45,000 bases of DNA from Exiguobacterium aurantiacum (GTDB taxonomy: Bacteria; Bacillota; Bacilli; Exiguobacteriales; Exiguobacteriaceae): NCBI RefSeq assembly GCF_024362205.1, contig NZ_CP101462.1, forward strand, positions 45,001 to 90,000. Direction: 5' to 3'. The translations under genes were made by a program, and so were the position numbers. Shown in pieces: positions 31,092-41,890 of this stretch. Numbering within the stretch: the first letter of the stretch is position 1; every line of letters starts with the position of its first letter. Below the pieces are notes generated by a model. The model saw only the letters and a list, made by a program, of their open reading frames with translations, was not told where the DNA came from and did not search any database.

Positions 31092-32321
31092 ATGACGAAA
31101 GTATTGGTTGCCGTGTCCGGTGGAGTCGATTCGGTCGTCTTATTGGATCGAGTCATTCGGACCGGTATGGAAGTGGGCGTGGCCCATGTCCATCATGGGT
31201 TACGTCCCGAATCAGACGAGGAATATCGGTTCGTGCAGCGTCTCGCCGCATCCTATGGGGTTCCATTTCACGGAAAGCGACTCACTTTTCCGGATGGCGG
31301 TTCGCAGGCGAGTTATCGGACGGCACGATATGCGTTCTTTGAACAGGTTATGCAGAAGTTCGGCTATACACAACTGATGACGGCCCATCACGCGGACGAC
31401 CAACTCGAGACCGTCCTCATCCAACTGCAGCGTAACGTCATCGAAGTGACGGGAATTCCCGAGCGTCGTCCGTTCGCAGGAGGAGAACTCGTTCGTCCGC
31501 TCTTATCGGAACCGAAGCGGGAACTTATTGCCTATGCTAAACGATACGGACTTGAATGGCGAGAAGATGCGAGCAACGCTACGACTGAATATTTGCGCAA
31601 TCAAGTGCGGCATCAGATCGTGCCCCAGCTCCTCGCGTCGCAACCGGATCTTGTTCAAGTTGTGAGCGAAACAGCTCTGCATCAACGCGAACTGTGGCGG
31701 ACCCGCTACCGACAGATGGAGAATTGGATCCAGGACAACGTACGGCTCGAGATGAAAGCGTTTCACGTGAAATCGGATAACTTGATGTGTCTAAATCCTG
31801 TCGAACGATACACCGTCGGGCGCCTGCTATCAATGCGCTACGGGGTAGAGATGGGAACCGCGATCGACCGTCTGTTAACGAGTGCCCAAGGTTCTGGCCA
31901 CTTCGACTTAGAGGGGCCATGGGGCCTGAGGAAACAAGACGGGCTCTTATCGTTACAGGCAACTGGTCAATCGCTCCTAGCCCCACACAAACAAGTGGTA
32001 ACGACCTTCCCAGCGCATGTAGTGTTCGGGACGACGTTATTCTCACTAGACGTTGAGGATGATACGGACGGCATCCCGCTCGAGGAGATCGAGTTGCCGT
32101 TGATCATCCGCTCTGTCGAGGCTGGGGACGCGATGAAACTGTCCATCGGGACGAAAAAAGTCGCCCGCATCTTCATTGATGCAAAGATTCCGCGAGAAAA
32201 ACGGCCTTTTGTCCCATTGGTAGTTGACGCAACGGGAAGGATTATCGCTATAGTAGGGGTAAGAGTTTCCGATTTTCCGGATAAGTCGGGTGCGATGTGC
32301 CCACGATTAATGGTAAAATGA
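31092..32321 (+). CDS. tilS: tRNA(Ile)-lysidine synthase
   Basis: TilS converts C34 of the CAU-anticodon tRNA-Ile2 to lysidine, changing its decoding from Met to Ile; it is essential. The 409-aa protein has the ATP-pyrophosphatase loop SGGVDS at 9-14, the [15 protein letters not shown] metal segment, and a C-terminal domain. It is shorter than B. subtilis TilS (about 470 aa). ATG 31092 follows AAGGAGG by 7 bases; an upstream extension would run through tRNA-Glu and is rejected. hpt follows after 35 bases, the standard tilS-hpt-ftsH order. Bacillus spoIIE, yabS and yabT, normally between the tRNAs and tilS, are absent. Confidence 0.95.
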   Translation: MTKVLVAVSGGVDSVVLLDRVIRTGMEVGVAHVHHGLRPESDEEYRFVQRLAASYGVPFHGKRLTFPDGGSQASYRTARYAFFEQVMQKFGYTQLMTAHHADDQLETVLIQLQRNVIEVTGIPERRPFAGGELVRPLLSEPKRELIAYAKRYGLEWREDASNATTEYLRNQVRHQIVPQLLASQPDLVQVVSETALHQRELWRTRYRQMENWIQDNVRLEMKAFHVKSDNLMCLNPVERYTVGRLLSMRYGVEMGTAIDRLLTSAQGSGHFDLEGPWGLRKQDGLLSLQATGQSLLAPHKQVVTTFPAHVVFGTTLFSLDVEDDTDGIPLEEIELPLIIRSVEAGDAMKLSIGTKKVARIFIDAKIPREKRPFVPLVVDATGRIIAIVGVRVSDFPDKSGAMCPRLMVK

Positions 32322-32356
32322 TGATTGTGTCGGATAAGAAAGAGGAGGATTTTAAG

Positions 32357-32902
32357 ATGTCATTAATGAACGATATGGAGAAAGTACTGATTTCAAGTGA
32401 AGAGATTCAAGGTAAAGTGAAAGAACTCGCTACAACACTTAGCGAAGAATATAAAGAAGAGTTCCCACTCCTCGTCTGCGTGTTAAAAGGTGCGATGCCA
32501 TTCATGTCAGACCTCGTCAAAGAAATGGATATCCATTTAGAAATGGATTTCATGGATGTATCGACGTATCATGGTGGAACGTCATCGACAGGTGAAGTCA
32601 AAATTGAGAAAGATTTAAATACATCTGTAGAAGGACGCGACATCTTGATTGTAGAAGATATCATTGATAGTGGACTAACGCTCGGCTATCTCGTCGACTT
32701 GCTCAAGTACCGCAAAGCCAAATCGGTCAAAATCGTGACACTTCTCGATAAACCGACGGGCCGCAAGAACGGATTGTCGGCAGATTATAGCGGATTCGTG
32801 ATTCCGCACGAGTTTGTCGTCGGCTATGGTCTCGATTATGAAGAGAAATATCGTAACCTTCCGTACGTCGGTGTGCTCAAGCCGAGCATTTACGGGGGCT
32901 AA
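32357..32902 (+). CDS. hpt: Hypoxanthine-guanine phosphoribosyltransferase
   Basis: This purine salvage enzyme forms IMP and GMP from hypoxanthine and guanine with PRPP. The 181-aa protein has the PRPP motif [14 protein letters not shown] (about 96-109) and [10 protein letters not shown] near residue 40. ATG 32357 is set by GAGGAGG 8 bases upstream; a 20-residue extension inside tilS is rejected. In Bacillus and Listeria HprT forms a complex with TilS that also activates ftsH transcription, which fits the conserved neighbourhood. Confidence 0.96.
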   Translation: MSLMNDMEKVLISSEEIQGKVKELATTLSEEYKEEFPLLVCVLKGAMPFMSDLVKEMDIHLEMDFMDVSTYHGGTSSTGEVKIEKDLNTSVEGRDILIVEDIIDSGLTLGYLVDLLKYRKAKSVKIVTLLDKPTGRKNGLSADYSGFVIPHEFVVGYGLDYEEKYRNLPYVGVLKPSIYGG

Positions 32903-33007
32903 CGTTTTTCTTTTGAAAATGCGTCGTGTTAAGATAAAAGAAATACCCAAAGTATACACATATACTGAATGGGCGAGAACATCGTTTCTCGGAATAGGAG
33001 GCAGAGA

Positions 33008-35035
33008 ATGAATCGTGCAGTGAAAAACACCTTAGTTTTCGGTGTGATTTTCCTAGCCTTGATCTTGTTCCTTCAATATTTACAAAACCCGAATAGCCAG
33101 AGCGAGACGCTTACGTATTCGAAGTTCTTGGAATATGTGGAAGAAGGTCGGATTGAAACGGCAACCGTACAGGAAATTCCGGGAGCCATCTCAATCACAG
33201 GAGATCTATCAGGAGACGAAGATCAGCGTTTTGAAACGAATATCCCGGCCAACGAGGCCGAATACGCCGAAGTGCTCTCGTCACTTCGCGCGGATACCGA
33301 CATCCAAATTGAAGAAGCAGAGTCGAGTGGTAGCTGGTTCAGCATCGTATTCGCGATCTTACCGTTTATCATCATCTTCATCTTATTCTTCTTCTTGCTC
33401 AACCAAGCCCAAGGTGGTGGCGGTGGTGGTCGTGTGATGAACTTCGGGAAATCGAAGGCAAAACTATACGACCAAGAGAAGCGCCGTGTGACGTTTGAAG
33501 ACGTGGCCGGAGCAGACGAAGAGAAACAAGAGCTCATCGAAGTCGTTGAATTCTTGAAAGATCCTCGCAAGTTCTCGAAACTCGGGGCACGGATTCCGAA
33601 AGGTGTCTTGCTCGTCGGTCCTCCGGGAACAGGTAAGACATTGCTCGCTCGTGCAGCTGCAGGCGAAGCCGGTGTTCCATTCTTCTCAATCTCAGGTTCT
33701 GACTTCGTCGAAATGTTCGTCGGTGTCGGGGCGTCGCGTGTCCGCGACTTGTTCGAGAATGCGAAAAAGAACGCACCGTGTATCATCTTCATCGATGAAA
33801 TCGATGCGGTCGGACGCCAGCGTGGTGCCGGTCTTGGTGGTGGCCATGACGAGCGTGAGCAAACGCTCAACCAATTGCTTGTCGAGATGGATGGATTCAG
33901 TGACAACGAAGGAATCATCATGATTGCCGCGACGAACCGTCCGGACATTCTTGACCCGGCCCTTCTTCGTCCAGGTCGATTTGACCGTCAAATCACGGTC
34001 GACCGTCCGGATGTGAAAGGCCGTGAAGCAGTCCTCAAAGTTCACGCCCGCAACAAACCGCTCGATTCGACAGTCGACTTGAAGTCAATCGCACAGCGGA
34101 CGCCTGGATTCTCAGGGGCAGACCTTGAAAACTTATTAAACGAAGCAGCGCTCGTTGCAGCCCGGTCTGACCGTTCAGCGGTCTCGGTCGTGGATGTCGA
34201 GGAAGCGATTGACCGTGTCATCGCTGGTCCTTCTAAGAAGAGCCGCGTCATCTCGGAGAAAGAACGCCAAATCGTCGCCTATCATGAGGCGGGTCATACG
34301 ATTATCGGGATTGAACTCGAGAACGCAGACGAAGTTCACAAAGTAACAATCGTTCCACGTGGGAATGCCGGTGGGTACGTCGTCATGCTTCCGAAAGAAG
34401 ATCGTTACTTCATGACGAAACCTGAACTCGAAGATAAAATCGTTGGTCTCCTTGGAGGCCGCGTGGCAGAAGATGTCATCTTTGGTGAGGTATCGACAGG
34501 GGCAAGCAATGACTTCCAACGTGCGACTGGCATCGCTCGGAAGATGGTTATGGATTACGGGATGAGCGACAAGCTCGGACCGCTCCAACTTGGATCGAAC
34601 CATGGAGGACAAGTCTTCCTAGGTCGCGATTTCCAAACGGAACAAAACTACTCGGATGCAATTGCACAAGATATCGATCTTGAGATCCGTGACATTATCA
34701 ACCGTTGTTACGCGAAAGCGAAACAGATTTTGACGGAGCGTAAAGACGATCTCGAGCTCGTTGCGAAAACGTTGCTCGAAGTCGAGACGCTCGATTCGAA
34801 ACAGATTCGTCACTTGATTAAGACGCGCGAATATCTTCCGCACGAACCGGAAGAGCCGTCTGAACCATCGAAAGATGATTCAAGCGATGAGGCGAAGAGA
34901 GATGAGGCGGCCGTCAAGCACGGACAAGTTATCGACCAGCCTGGAGTCGTTCAAGAAGCGAAGCCGGACGTTGTCCCTGAAGGCGATAAGCCGGAAGCGA
35001 CACCGACGGAGCGCCCGAACAACGAATCACGGTAA
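33008..35035 (+). CDS. ftsH: ATP-dependent zinc metalloprotease FtsH
   Basis: This membrane-anchored AAA+ protease degrades misfolded membrane proteins and regulators. The 675-aa protein has helix 1 at about 6-24, an extracytoplasmic domain, and helix 2 at about 110-132, followed by a Gly-rich linker. Walker A is GPPGTGKT (204-211); the second region of homology is RPGRFDRQI, and the zinc site is HEAGH (426-430). The C-terminal tail after about 615 is acidic, Pro/Glu-rich and low complexity, making the protein longer than B. subtilis FtsH (637 aa). ATG 33008 follows AGGAGG by 6 bases. Confidence 0.97.
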   Translation: MNRAVKNTLVFGVIFLALILFLQYLQNPNSQSETLTYSKFLEYVEEGRIETATVQEIPGAISITGDLSGDEDQRFETNIPANEAEYAEVLSSLRADTDIQIEEAESSGSWFSIVFAILPFIIIFILFFFLLNQAQGGGGGGRVMNFGKSKAKLYDQEKRRVTFEDVAGADEEKQELIEVVEFLKDPRKFSKLGARIPKGVLLVGPPGTGKTLLARAAAGEAGVPFFSISGSDFVEMFVGVGASRVRDLFENAKKNAPCIIFIDEIDAVGRQRGAGLGGGHDEREQTLNQLLVEMDGFSDNEGIIMIAATNRPDILDPALLRPGRFDRQITVDRPDVKGREAVLKVHARNKPLDSTVDLKSIAQRTPGFSGADLENLLNEAALVAARSDRSAVSVVDVEEAIDRVIAGPSKKSRVISEKERQIVAYHEAGHTIIGIELENADEVHKVTIVPRGNAGGYVVMLPKEDRYFMTKPELEDKIVGLLGGRVAEDVIFGEVSTGASNDFQRATGIARKMVMDYGMSDKLGPLQLGSNHGGQVFLGRDFQTEQNYSDAIAQDIDLEIRDIINRCYAKAKQILTERKDDLELVAKTLLEVETLDSKQIRHLIKTREYLPHEPEEPSEPSKDDSSDEAKRDEAAVKHGQVIDQPGVVQEAKPDVVPEGDKPEATPTERPNNESR

Positions 35036-35042
35036 GTGTAAG

Positions 35043-35077
35043 AGACGAATGCCCTAAATAAGGCATTCGTCTTTTTT
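35043..35077 (+). terminator. Terminator after ftsH
   Basis: A perfect 11-bp stem AGACGAATGCC/GGCATTCGTCT (35043-35053 with 35062-35072) has an 8-base loop and is followed by TTTTT. Confidence 0.94.
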
Positions 35078-35079
35078 CG

Positions 35080-35088
35080 TGTTATAAT
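35080..35088 (+). promoter_or_regulatory. coaX promoter, extended -10
   Basis: TGT-TATAAT, an extended -10, begins three bases after the T run of the ftsH terminator. The -35 position would fall inside the terminator stem and does not match consensus. Confidence 0.5.
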
Positions 35089-35129
35089 TCGAGCGAACTG
35101 TAATTGACAACAAAGTGAGGAACTATATC

Positions 35130-35894
35130 ATGATTTTAGTGATCGATGTTGGGAATACAAATATTGTCCTTGGGATGTACGCTGGTGAGACACTCGTCCA
35201 TCATTGGCGCATTTCGACGGACCGCACGAAAACGACCGACGAATACGGTATGCTCGTCAAGTCGCTGTTTGACCACTCGAACGTCTCGTTCGATCAGGTT
35301 GACGGCGTGATTTTGTCTTCGGTCGTTCCACCAGTCATCTTTCCGCTCGAACAGATGTCGCAACGTTATTTCAATGTCCGACCGATTGTCGTCGGTCCCG
35401 GCGTGAAAACCGGTCTCGATATTCATGTCGACAATCCGCGTGAAGTCGGTGCGGATCGCATCGTCAACGCGGTCGCTGGAATCGCCAAATATGATGGACC
35501 GCTCATCATCGTCGATTTCGGAACGGCGACGACATACTGCTATATTGATGAAAACCGCCGTTATCACGGAGGCATCATTTCGCCGGGCATCATGATCTCG
35601 GTCGAGGCACTCTATCAACGGGCGGCCAAGTTGCCGCGCATCGAGCTCGCGACACCGCCTACGGTCGTTGGGAAAAATACAATTCAAGCGATGCAGTCCG
35701 GGACGTATTACGGCTATGTCGCACAAGTCGATGGCATTGTCGGCCGCATGAAACGTGAAGTCGGAGAAGCGACCGTGATTGCCACGGGTGGTCTCGCGCG
35801 TTTGATTAGCGAGCATGCCGAGACGATTGATACCGTCGATTCATTTTTAACGCTCGATGGGCTTCGTCTCATTTATGAAAGAAACCAGAAATAA
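35130..35894 (+). CDS. coaX: Type III pantothenate kinase
   Basis: CoaX phosphorylates pantothenate, the first step of coenzyme A synthesis. The 254-aa ASKHA-fold protein shows the phosphate loop [10 protein letters not shown] at 4-13, [10 protein letters not shown], and [12 protein letters not shown]. Type III enzymes need a monovalent cation and are not inhibited by CoA. ATG 35130 follows GTGAGGA by 8 bases. hslO follows after 20 bases, as in Bacillus. Confidence 0.95.
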   Translation: MILVIDVGNTNIVLGMYAGETLVHHWRISTDRTKTTDEYGMLVKSLFDHSNVSFDQVDGVILSSVVPPVIFPLEQMSQRYFNVRPIVVGPGVKTGLDIHVDNPREVGADRIVNAVAGIAKYDGPLIIVDFGTATTYCYIDENRRYHGGIISPGIMISVEALYQRAAKLPRIELATPPTVVGKNTIQAMQSGTYYGYVAQVDGIVGRMKREVGEATVIATGGLARLISEHAETIDTVDSFLTLDGLRLIYERNQK

Positions 35895-35914
35895 ACTTAA
35901 AGGAGTTACTCGAT

Positions 35915-36841
35915 ATGATTCAACCAGAACAACAAGCATTACTTGACCAAATGAAAGGTGATTATCTCGTCCGGGCCCTTGGGTTTAACGGAGAAGTCCG
36001 AGCGTTTGCCGTCCGGACAACGAAAACGATCTTTGAAACGCAACTCCGTCACCAGACGACACCGGTCGCTTCAGCAGCGCTCGGACGCACGATGACGATC
36101 GGGACGATGATCGGTGCGATGCAAAAAGGCGCCGCTCGCGTGACGCTCAAAGTCGAAGGCGATGGACCAATCGGGAAAATCATCGTCGATGCTGATACGG
36201 CGGGAGACGTGCGCGGTTACGTGTCACATCCTCGTGTCGAAGGCGGCACGTTCGTGAATGATCACGGTTTGACGAAGCTAAAAGTTGGCGAAGTCGTCGG
36301 ACGCGGTACGATTTCGGTGATTAAAGACCTCGGTTTAAAAGACTTTGTCGGCGGCTCGTCTGAGATTCAAACGGGTGAGATTAGCGAAGACTTCACGTAC
36401 TACTTCGCGACGTCAGAACAAGTGCCGTCAGTCGTCGGTGCCGGTGTCCTCGTCCTCCCGGAAGATGAATCGATTCTTGCGGCAGGCGGCATCATCGTTC
36501 AATTGATGCCGGATGCGTCAGAAGAGACGATTCAAGCGCTTGAACAGGCACTCAAAACGTTCCCGCCAGTGTCGGTCCTCATCGGAGAAGAGAAGACACC
36601 GGAAGAGATGCTCCATATGCTCCTTGGCGACAGCCTCGAAGTGTTGGATCAAAAGCCGGTTCAATTCAATTGCACATGCGGTCGCGACCGTATGGAAAGC
36701 GCGATTATCGGGCTCGGTGCCGAAGAGATTCGTCACATGATTGAAGAGGATGGCGGCGCTGAAGCGGTTTGTCACTTCTGTGGCGAGAAATACCACTTCT
36801 CGGCGGAACAGTTAGAAACGATGAAACAACAAGCACGCTGA
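35915..36841 (+). CDS. hslO: Redox-regulated chaperone Hsp33
   Basis: Hsp33 is a cytoplasmic holdase activated by oxidative unfolding. The 308-aa protein ends with the redox switch: C253-x-C255 and C286-x2-C289, which bind zinc when reduced. The N-terminal domain includes the conserved IGTMIGAMQKG and KVEGDGPIG. AAAGGAG precedes the ATG. It probably shares the coaX transcript. Bacillus yacD (a PrsA-like peptidyl-prolyl isomerase) normally follows; it is absent and cysK comes next. Confidence 0.95.
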   Translation: MIQPEQQALLDQMKGDYLVRALGFNGEVRAFAVRTTKTIFETQLRHQTTPVASAALGRTMTIGTMIGAMQKGAARVTLKVEGDGPIGKIIVDADTAGDVRGYVSHPRVEGGTFVNDHGLTKLKVGEVVGRGTISVIKDLGLKDFVGGSSEIQTGEISEDFTYYFATSEQVPSVVGAGVLVLPEDESILAAGGIIVQLMPDASEETIQALEQALKTFPPVSVLIGEEKTPEEMLHMLLGDSLEVLDQKPVQFNCTCGRDRMESAIIGLGAEEIRHMIEEDGGAEAVCHFCGEKYHFSAEQLETMKQQAR

Positions 36842-36856
36842 CCGCTTGGCTCCAAA

Positions 36857-36909
36857 TTGCATATTTTGAATCTGATAGGGTATGATTACAATATCGGAAT
36901 AGTCGGAAT
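36857..36909 (+). promoter_or_regulatory. cysK promoter with direct repeat at the start site
   Basis: TTGCAT (36857-36862), 18 bases, TATGAT (36881-36886). The direct repeat TCGGAAT (36894-36900 and 36903-36909), 9 bases apart, begins at the predicted start. Its GGAAT core resembles part of the CymR operator of other Bacillota; that assignment is tentative. Confidence 0.6.
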
Positions 36910-36927
36910 TATGGAGGAGGAAATGAA

Positions 36928-37881
36928 ATGCGTATCGTAGATTCAGTAACAGACTTGATTGGAAAGACACCGATTGTGAAGTTGAATGGATTGACTGGCG
37001 CTGAAGATGCCACGGTTTACTTGAAATTGGAGTATATGAACCCGGGCTCTAGCGTAAAAGACCGAATTGCGCTCGCTATGATTGAAGCGGCGGAACGAGA
37101 AGGGGTCTTGAAACCAGGAGATACGATTATCGAACCGACCAGTGGGAACACGGGAATCGGTCTCGCCATGGTCAGTGCGGCCAAAGGCTATAAAGCGATT
37201 TTGGTCATGCCGGAAACGATGAGCATGGAACGTCGCAATTTGCTTCGTGGCTACGGCGCCGAACTTATTTTGACGCCGGGTCCTGAAGGAATGGGCGGAG
37301 CGATTCGCCGTGCGACGGAAGAGGCTGAACAAAACGGTTATTTCCTCCCGCAGCAGTTTAACAATGAAGCCAACCCGAACGTGCACGAGATGACGACGGG
37401 ACCTGAGATCGTCGACGCATTCGATGCGTCAGGTCTTCAAGTCGATGCGTTCATCGCCGGCGTCGGGACAGGTGGAACGATTACGGGAGCGGGTAAAGTG
37501 TTGAAAGCCCACTATCCGAACGTTCAAATCCTAGCGGTCGAACCGGTCGATTCACCGGTCTTGTCGGGCGGTAAACCAGGCCCGCATAAAATCCAAGGCA
37601 TCGGCGCCGGGTTCATCCCGTCGATTCTCGATACGGAGATTTATGAAGGTGTCCTTCAAATCACGACCGATCAGGCGTTCGAATACGCACGTCTTGCGGC
37701 TAAGACGAACGGCGTGCTCGGAGGCATCTCGTCAGGTGCAGCCATCGCTGCCGCTGTCGATACGGCCAAACGTCTCGGCAAAGGGAAAAACGTGCTGGCG
37801 ATCATCCCGTCAAACGGAGAACGCTACCTCAGCACACCACTCTATCAATTCGATGAAGAATCAGATAGCGTTCGCTCATAA
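36928..37881 (+). CDS. cysK: Cysteine synthase A (O-acetylserine sulfhydrylase)
   Basis: This enzyme makes cysteine from O-acetylserine and sulfide with PLP. The 317-aa protein has the PLP lysine K44 in SSVKDR, the substrate loop PTSGNTGIG, and [12 protein letters not shown] for the cofactor phosphate. GGAGGAGG precedes the ATG. In Bacillus CysK also acts with CymR as a sulfur sensor. The gene is flanked by its own promoter and terminator. Confidence 0.96.
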   Translation: MRIVDSVTDLIGKTPIVKLNGLTGAEDATVYLKLEYMNPGSSVKDRIALAMIEAAEREGVLKPGDTIIEPTSGNTGIGLAMVSAAKGYKAILVMPETMSMERRNLLRGYGAELILTPGPEGMGGAIRRATEEAEQNGYFLPQQFNNEANPNVHEMTTGPEIVDAFDASGLQVDAFIAGVGTGGTITGAGKVLKAHYPNVQILAVEPVDSPVLSGGKPGPHKIQGIGAGFIPSILDTEIYEGVLQITTDQAFEYARLAAKTNGVLGGISSGAAIAAAVDTAKRLGKGKNVLAIIPSNGERYLSTPLYQFDEESDSVRS

Positions 37882-37883
37882 GC

Positions 37884-37928
37884 AAAAGGCAGTTACCGGG
37901 AGACAACTTCTTTCGGTAACTGCCTTTT
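37884..37928 (+). terminator. Terminator after cysK
   Basis: A perfect 15-bp stem AAAAGGCAGTTACCG with CGGTAACTGCCTTTT (37884-37898 with 37914-37928) has a 15-base loop; the T run is within the stem. Confidence 0.88.
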
Positions 37929-37975
37929 CTTGTGTACAATTAAAGGCATGAATCAGTGGAACGGGGGAATGTGGC

Positions 37976-39355
37976 ATGAGACAAACGGCGTTCAAAACCA
38001 TGCGCATGACAAAAGAGAAGATGTATGACACGTATATGACATTGACTGAAGGGAAGAAGCATTATGCGTGGTTAGAGAGCGGACGCGTCGGACGCTATAC
38101 GATGGCCGGCATCGAGCCGTTCGCTACGCTTCACGTGAAAGATGGGGTCGGAACGTTCGTCACAGCAGAGGCGACCGAAACACTGTACGGTGAGCCGCTC
38201 GACATCGTCGAAACGGTACGAGCCCGTTACGCTACCGATCGACCAGTAGGAGCACCCCCGTTTTTCGGCGGGATGATCGGTTATGTGAGCTATGATGTGG
38301 CCCGTACGCTCGAACGTTTACCGAGGCAAGCGGCAGACGACTTGGCGACACCGGATGTCTCATTTTTATTGTTCGATGAAGTGGCGGTCTTCGATGAAGA
38401 GGAATCGCTCTTATATATGCTCGTCACGGCGGAAGACCAGGTAGAGGTGAAGCTCAATCGCTTTGCCGCCCTCTGGCGGACGGAAACGCACTATGCGTTC
38501 CCACAGGTCGCGAGTGGACCAATCGAACGCTCGCGTTCGCTGTCACAGAAAGAATTCGTCACGGCCGTGCAAAAGATTCAAGACTATATCGTCGAGGGCG
38601 ATGTATTCCAGGTGAACTTGAGTGTCCGACAATCGGAACCGCTGCTCGCACACCCGCGTCACGTCTATGACACGCTCCGGAACGTGAACCCGTCTCCATA
38701 TATGGGTTATTTCGCTGACGACTTTTTGACGATGGTATCGGCTTCGCCGGAACTGTTGATTGAAAAACATGGTGCCGCCATCTCGACCCGTCCGATCGCC
38801 GGAACGAGGCCAAGAGGACGGGACGAGGCCGAAGATCTGGAGCTAGCGCGTACACTGCTCGACAACGAGAAAGAGAGGGCCGAACACGTTATGCTCGTCG
38901 ACCTTGAACGAAACGACTTGGGCAAAGTCGCGGCTTACGGGACGGTGCATGTCGATGAGTTGATGGTCATCGAGAAATACTCGCACGTCCAACATATCGT
39001 CTCGAACGTGCGCGGTTTGATGCGGGACGGCGTATCGGGAGCCGAAGCACTCGGTGCGATGTTCCCGGGCGGCACGATCACCGGAGCACCGAAAATCCGG
39101 ACGATGGAAATCATCGAGGAACTCGAACCGGTTCGGCGCGGGATTTACACGGGTTCATACGGCTGGCTCAGTTGGGATGACGACCTCGTATTCAACATCA
39201 CGATTCGGACGATGGTCGTCAAGGATGGGATTGCCCATGTCCAGGCCGGAGCCGGGATCGTGATCGATTCTGATCCGGAAGCGGAGTATGCCGAATCACT
39301 ATCGAAGGCGAAGGCGCTATGGACGGCGAAAGAAATGACGGAGGCGACGGTATGA
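37976..39355 (+). CDS. pabB: Aminodeoxychorismate synthase component I
   Basis: PabB aminates chorismate to 4-amino-4-deoxychorismate with ammonia from PabA, the first step to p-aminobenzoate and folate. The 459-aa protein has the chorismate-binding fold: [33 protein letters not shown] split by a turn, and [19 protein letters not shown]. Sequence alone could be TrpE, but linkage to pabA, pabC and folP settles it. A GGGGGAA ribosome site lies about 9 bases upstream of the ATG. It overlaps pabA by 4 bases. Confidence 0.94.
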   Translation: MRQTAFKTMRMTKEKMYDTYMTLTEGKKHYAWLESGRVGRYTMAGIEPFATLHVKDGVGTFVTAEATETLYGEPLDIVETVRARYATDRPVGAPPFFGGMIGYVSYDVARTLERLPRQAADDLATPDVSFLLFDEVAVFDEEESLLYMLVTAEDQVEVKLNRFAALWRTETHYAFPQVASGPIERSRSLSQKEFVTAVQKIQDYIVEGDVFQVNLSVRQSEPLLAHPRHVYDTLRNVNPSPYMGYFADDFLTMVSASPELLIEKHGAAISTRPIAGTRPRGRDEAEDLELARTLLDNEKERAEHVMLVDLERNDLGKVAAYGTVHVDELMVIEKYSHVQHIVSNVRGLMRDGVSGAEALGAMFPGGTITGAPKIRTMEIIEELEPVRRGIYTGSYGWLSWDDDLVFNITIRTMVVKDGIAHVQAGAGIVIDSDPEAEYAESLSKAKALWTAKEMTEATV

Positions 39356-39936
39356 TCTTACTCATCGATAACTATGACTCGTTCACATACAACTTGGTCC
39401 AATATTTTGGTGAGCTCGGTGAACAGCTCGTCGTTCGTCGTAACGATGACATCACGCTCGAGGAAATTGAAGCGCTCGCCCCGAGTTATCTCGTCATTTC
39501 ACCTGGTCCGTGCACACCGAACGAGGCCGGAATCAGTATTGACGCGATTCAGGCGTTTGCCGGCCGCATCCCGATTCTCGGGGTCTGTCTCGGTCATCAA
39601 GCGATTGCTCAAGCGTTTGGCGGGAAGGTCGTTCATGCCGATCGGCTCATGCATGGGAAGACGTCAGCGATTCAGCATGACGGAAACACCCTGTTTGCCA
39701 GGATTCCGCAACAGACGATCGTGACACGCTACCATTCGCTCGCGGTCGAACGCGATTCACTGCCGTCGTGCTTGCAAGTCACGGCCGAGACGAGCCTCGG
39801 AGAAATCATGGCACTCCGGCATGAAGAGTTGCCGATTGAAGGGGTGCAGTTTCATCCAGAAGCGATTTTGACCGAACACGGAAAAGACATGATTCGAAAT
39901 TTTATCGAGGTGTATCGTCATGTGGCTTTGGCATAA
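39352..39936 (+). CDS. pabA: Aminodeoxychorismate synthase component II (glutamine amidotransferase)
   Basis: PabA supplies ammonia from glutamine to PabB. The 194-aa class I amidotransferase shows [14 protein letters not shown], the nucleophile Cys in GVCLGHQ, and the His-Glu pair in VQFHPEAI. In Bacillus one PabA/TrpG serves both folate and tryptophan synthesis; the same may hold here, since no trpG is in view. ATG 39352 overlaps the pabB stop (ATGA) with GGAGG 7 bases upstream. An 11-residue upstream extension is rejected. The 3' end overlaps pabC by 17 bases. Confidence 0.95.
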   Translation: MILLIDNYDSFTYNLVQYFGELGEQLVVRRNDDITLEEIEALAPSYLVISPGPCTPNEAGISIDAIQAFAGRIPILGVCLGHQAIAQAFGGKVVHADRLMHGKTSAIQHDGNTLFARIPQQTIVTRYHSLAVERDSLPSCLQVTAETSLGEIMALRHEELPIEGVQFHPEAILTEHGKDMIRNFIEVYRHVALA

Positions 39937-40750
39937 CGGCGAACTGCGAGGTAGCTCTGAAGTAATGATTCCGGTGGAAGATCACGGATTTTTATATGGA
40001 ATGGGTCTATTCGAGACGTTTCGAACGTTCGATGGCATCCCATTCTTGTTCGATCTTCACTGGGAACGCCTCGAGAAGAGCTTAGCGGAACTATGGATCG
40101 ATTTACCGTATACGAAACAAGAAATCGAACAAGCGATTCAAGACGTCGTTCGTCAAAACGGGACCCCGAACCTGTATGTGCGTTTGAACGTGTCCGCGGG
40201 GGTGGCGCCACTCGGACTGTACGACGGACGCTACACTCGTCCGAACGTGACACTACTCGTCAAGCCGTTACCGGAATCGTTACAGCCCACGGAAAAACGG
40301 CTGGAAGCCATCCCGTTCCCGAGAAGTCGGCCCGAAGCGGCGTTTCGCTTAAAGTCCCATCATTATATGAACAACATATTAGGGAAGCGTTTGCTCGTCG
40401 ATCGGGAGGCGGAAGGACTGTTCGCCGATGACTCAGGCCATGTCGTGGAAGGACTTGTCTCGAACGTCTTTTGGGTCGAAGCTGACCAGCTTTGGACGAC
40501 GCCGCTGACGACGGGACCTCTGGCTGGGGTCACGCGACGTTGGGTGATGGATACATTTGATGTGAAGGAACGTGATGTAACGTTTGCCGGACTTGCTCGG
40601 GCAGACGAGATTTGGTTGACCAATTCGGTTCAACAGATTGCTCCGGTCACAGACTATGCCGGGAACAGCTATCCAGGCAAAGACGGGGCAAAATTTAAAG
40701 CATGTTGGTCTGTCTTGTTGCATGCGATTGAGAGGGAAGAAACGCGATGA
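39920..40750 (+). CDS. pabC: Aminodeoxychorismate lyase
   Basis: PabC converts 4-amino-4-deoxychorismate to p-aminobenzoate and pyruvate. The 276-aa PLP protein of the class IV aminotransferase family has [12 protein letters not shown] with K145 as cofactor lysine, and [10 protein letters not shown]. It could be confused with branched-chain or D-amino acid aminotransferases, but the folate context supports PabC. The start ATG lies within the end of pabA with GAGGTG upstream; the stop overlaps folP (ATGA). Confidence 0.92.
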   Translation: MWLWHNGELRGSSEVMIPVEDHGFLYGMGLFETFRTFDGIPFLFDLHWERLEKSLAELWIDLPYTKQEIEQAIQDVVRQNGTPNLYVRLNVSAGVAPLGLYDGRYTRPNVTLLVKPLPESLQPTEKRLEAIPFPRSRPEAAFRLKSHHYMNNILGKRLLVDREAEGLFADDSGHVVEGLVSNVFWVEADQLWTTPLTTGPLAGVTRRWVMDTFDVKERDVTFAGLARADEIWLTNSVQQIAPVTDYAGNSYPGKDGAKFKACWSVLLHAIEREETR

Positions 40751-41532
40751 CAAAAATCATGGGAATTTTAAATGTGACGCCGGATTCATTTTCGGACGGC
40801 GGACGATATACGGCGCTCGAACAGGCGGTCGCTCACGCCAAGCAACTCGTTCAAGACGGAGCGGACGCGATTGATATCGGCGGGGAATCGACACGGCCGG
40901 GAGCCCGGTTCGTCTCGGCGGAAGAAGAAATCGAGCGGGTCGTTCCTGTCATTCGTCAACTGAAGCGAGAGCTCGACGTGCTCATCTCCATCGATACGTA
41001 CAAACCGGTCGTGGCAAAGGCGGCGTTAGAAGCCGGGGCCGACATCATCAATGACGTCTGGGGCTCGAAGTGGGGCGATCAGTCGATGGCACAAGTGGCA
41101 CGAGCGTTTAACGTCCCCATCATCTTGATGCACAATCGTGACAATCGAAACTATGGCCATTTCATCGAGGAGGTCGTCGGTGACTTGTATGAGTCGATTG
41201 AAATCGCTCAAGCGGCAGGTGTCCCAGATGAGATGATTTGGCTAGACCCGGGAATCGGCTTTGCGAAAGACTATGCACAAAACATGGAGTTGATGAATCG
41301 ACTCGATGTGATCACGAACCTCGGTTATCCGGTGTTACTCGGGACGTCGCGAAAATCATTTATCGGCCGAGCGCTCGATTTGCCGACCGAAGAACGGTTG
41401 GAAGGGACATTGGCGACGACGTGTCTAGGCATCGTGAAAGGCTGTGCGTGGATCCGGGTCCATGACGTACGAGAGAATAAACGAGCGTCACTCATGATGG
41501 ACGCGATGTTAGGAGGCGGACAAGTTGGATAA
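40747..41532 (+). CDS. folP: Dihydropteroate synthase
   Basis: FolP condenses p-aminobenzoate with dihydropterin pyrophosphate and is the target of sulfonamides. The 261-aa TIM barrel has GILNVTPDSFSDGG near the N-terminus, DIGGESTRPGA, INDVWG and a C-terminal IRVHDV. The first of these loops carries residues at which sulfonamide resistance commonly arises in other species; here it looks like the ordinary form. ATGA overlap with pabC; folB starts inside its last codons. Confidence 0.96.
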   Translation: MTKIMGILNVTPDSFSDGGRYTALEQAVAHAKQLVQDGADAIDIGGESTRPGARFVSAEEEIERVVPVIRQLKRELDVLISIDTYKPVVAKAALEAGADIINDVWGSKWGDQSMAQVARAFNVPIILMHNRDNRNYGHFIEEVVGDLYESIEIAQAAGVPDEMIWLDPGIGFAKDYAQNMELMNRLDVITNLGYPVLLGTSRKSFIGRALDLPTEERLEGTLATTCLGIVKGCAWIRVHDVRENKRASLMMDAMLGGGQVG

Positions 41533-41890
41533 GATGTTTGTGAATGGGATGCGATTTTATGGGTATCACGGTGTGTTTGAGGAAGAGAATCGACTCGGTC
41601 AACGGTTCAATATCGATTTGATGTGTGAATTGGATTTGGCACCGGCTGGACAATCGGATGATTTATCAGACGGGGTCAGCTATGCCGGTCTCTATCAATT
41701 GACGGAAGACATCGTCACCGGGGAACCGGTCAATCTGCTCGAGACGCTAGGTGAGCGCATCACGACGGCTGTCTTGGCCCATGATGAGAAAATTCAAAGT
41801 GTCACGGTCAAAGTAATCAAGCCGGATCCGCCCATCCCGGGGCACTATGACTCGGTAGCAATCGAGATGACGCGGAGGCGAAACGTATGA
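41525..41890 (+). CDS. folB: Dihydroneopterin aldolase
   Basis: FolB cleaves 7,8-dihydroneopterin to 6-hydroxymethyl-dihydropterin and glycolaldehyde. The 121-aa protein shows FYGYHGVFEEENRLGQRF and the catalytic Lys in VKVIKPDPPIPGHYDS. The start is a TTG at 41525: AGGAGG lies 7 bases upstream and the resulting MDKM N-terminus matches Bacillus FolB. It overlaps folP by 8 bases and folK by 4. Confidence 0.95.
   Translation: MDKMFVNGMRFYGYHGVFEEENRLGQRFNIDLMCELDLAPAGQSDDLSDGVSYAGLYQLTEDIVTGEPVNLLETLGERITTAVLAHDEKIQSVTVKVIKPDPPIPGHYDSVAIEMTRRRNV

Noticed and set aside
32224-32254. TTGACG ... TATAGT inside tilS as an hpt promoter
   Set aside because: The spacer is 19 bases and it lies within coding sequence; too weak to list.
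38160-38300. pabB as anthranilate synthase trpE
   Set aside because: Both fit the motif set, but the surrounding pabA, pabC and folP genes and the Bacillus order support pabB.
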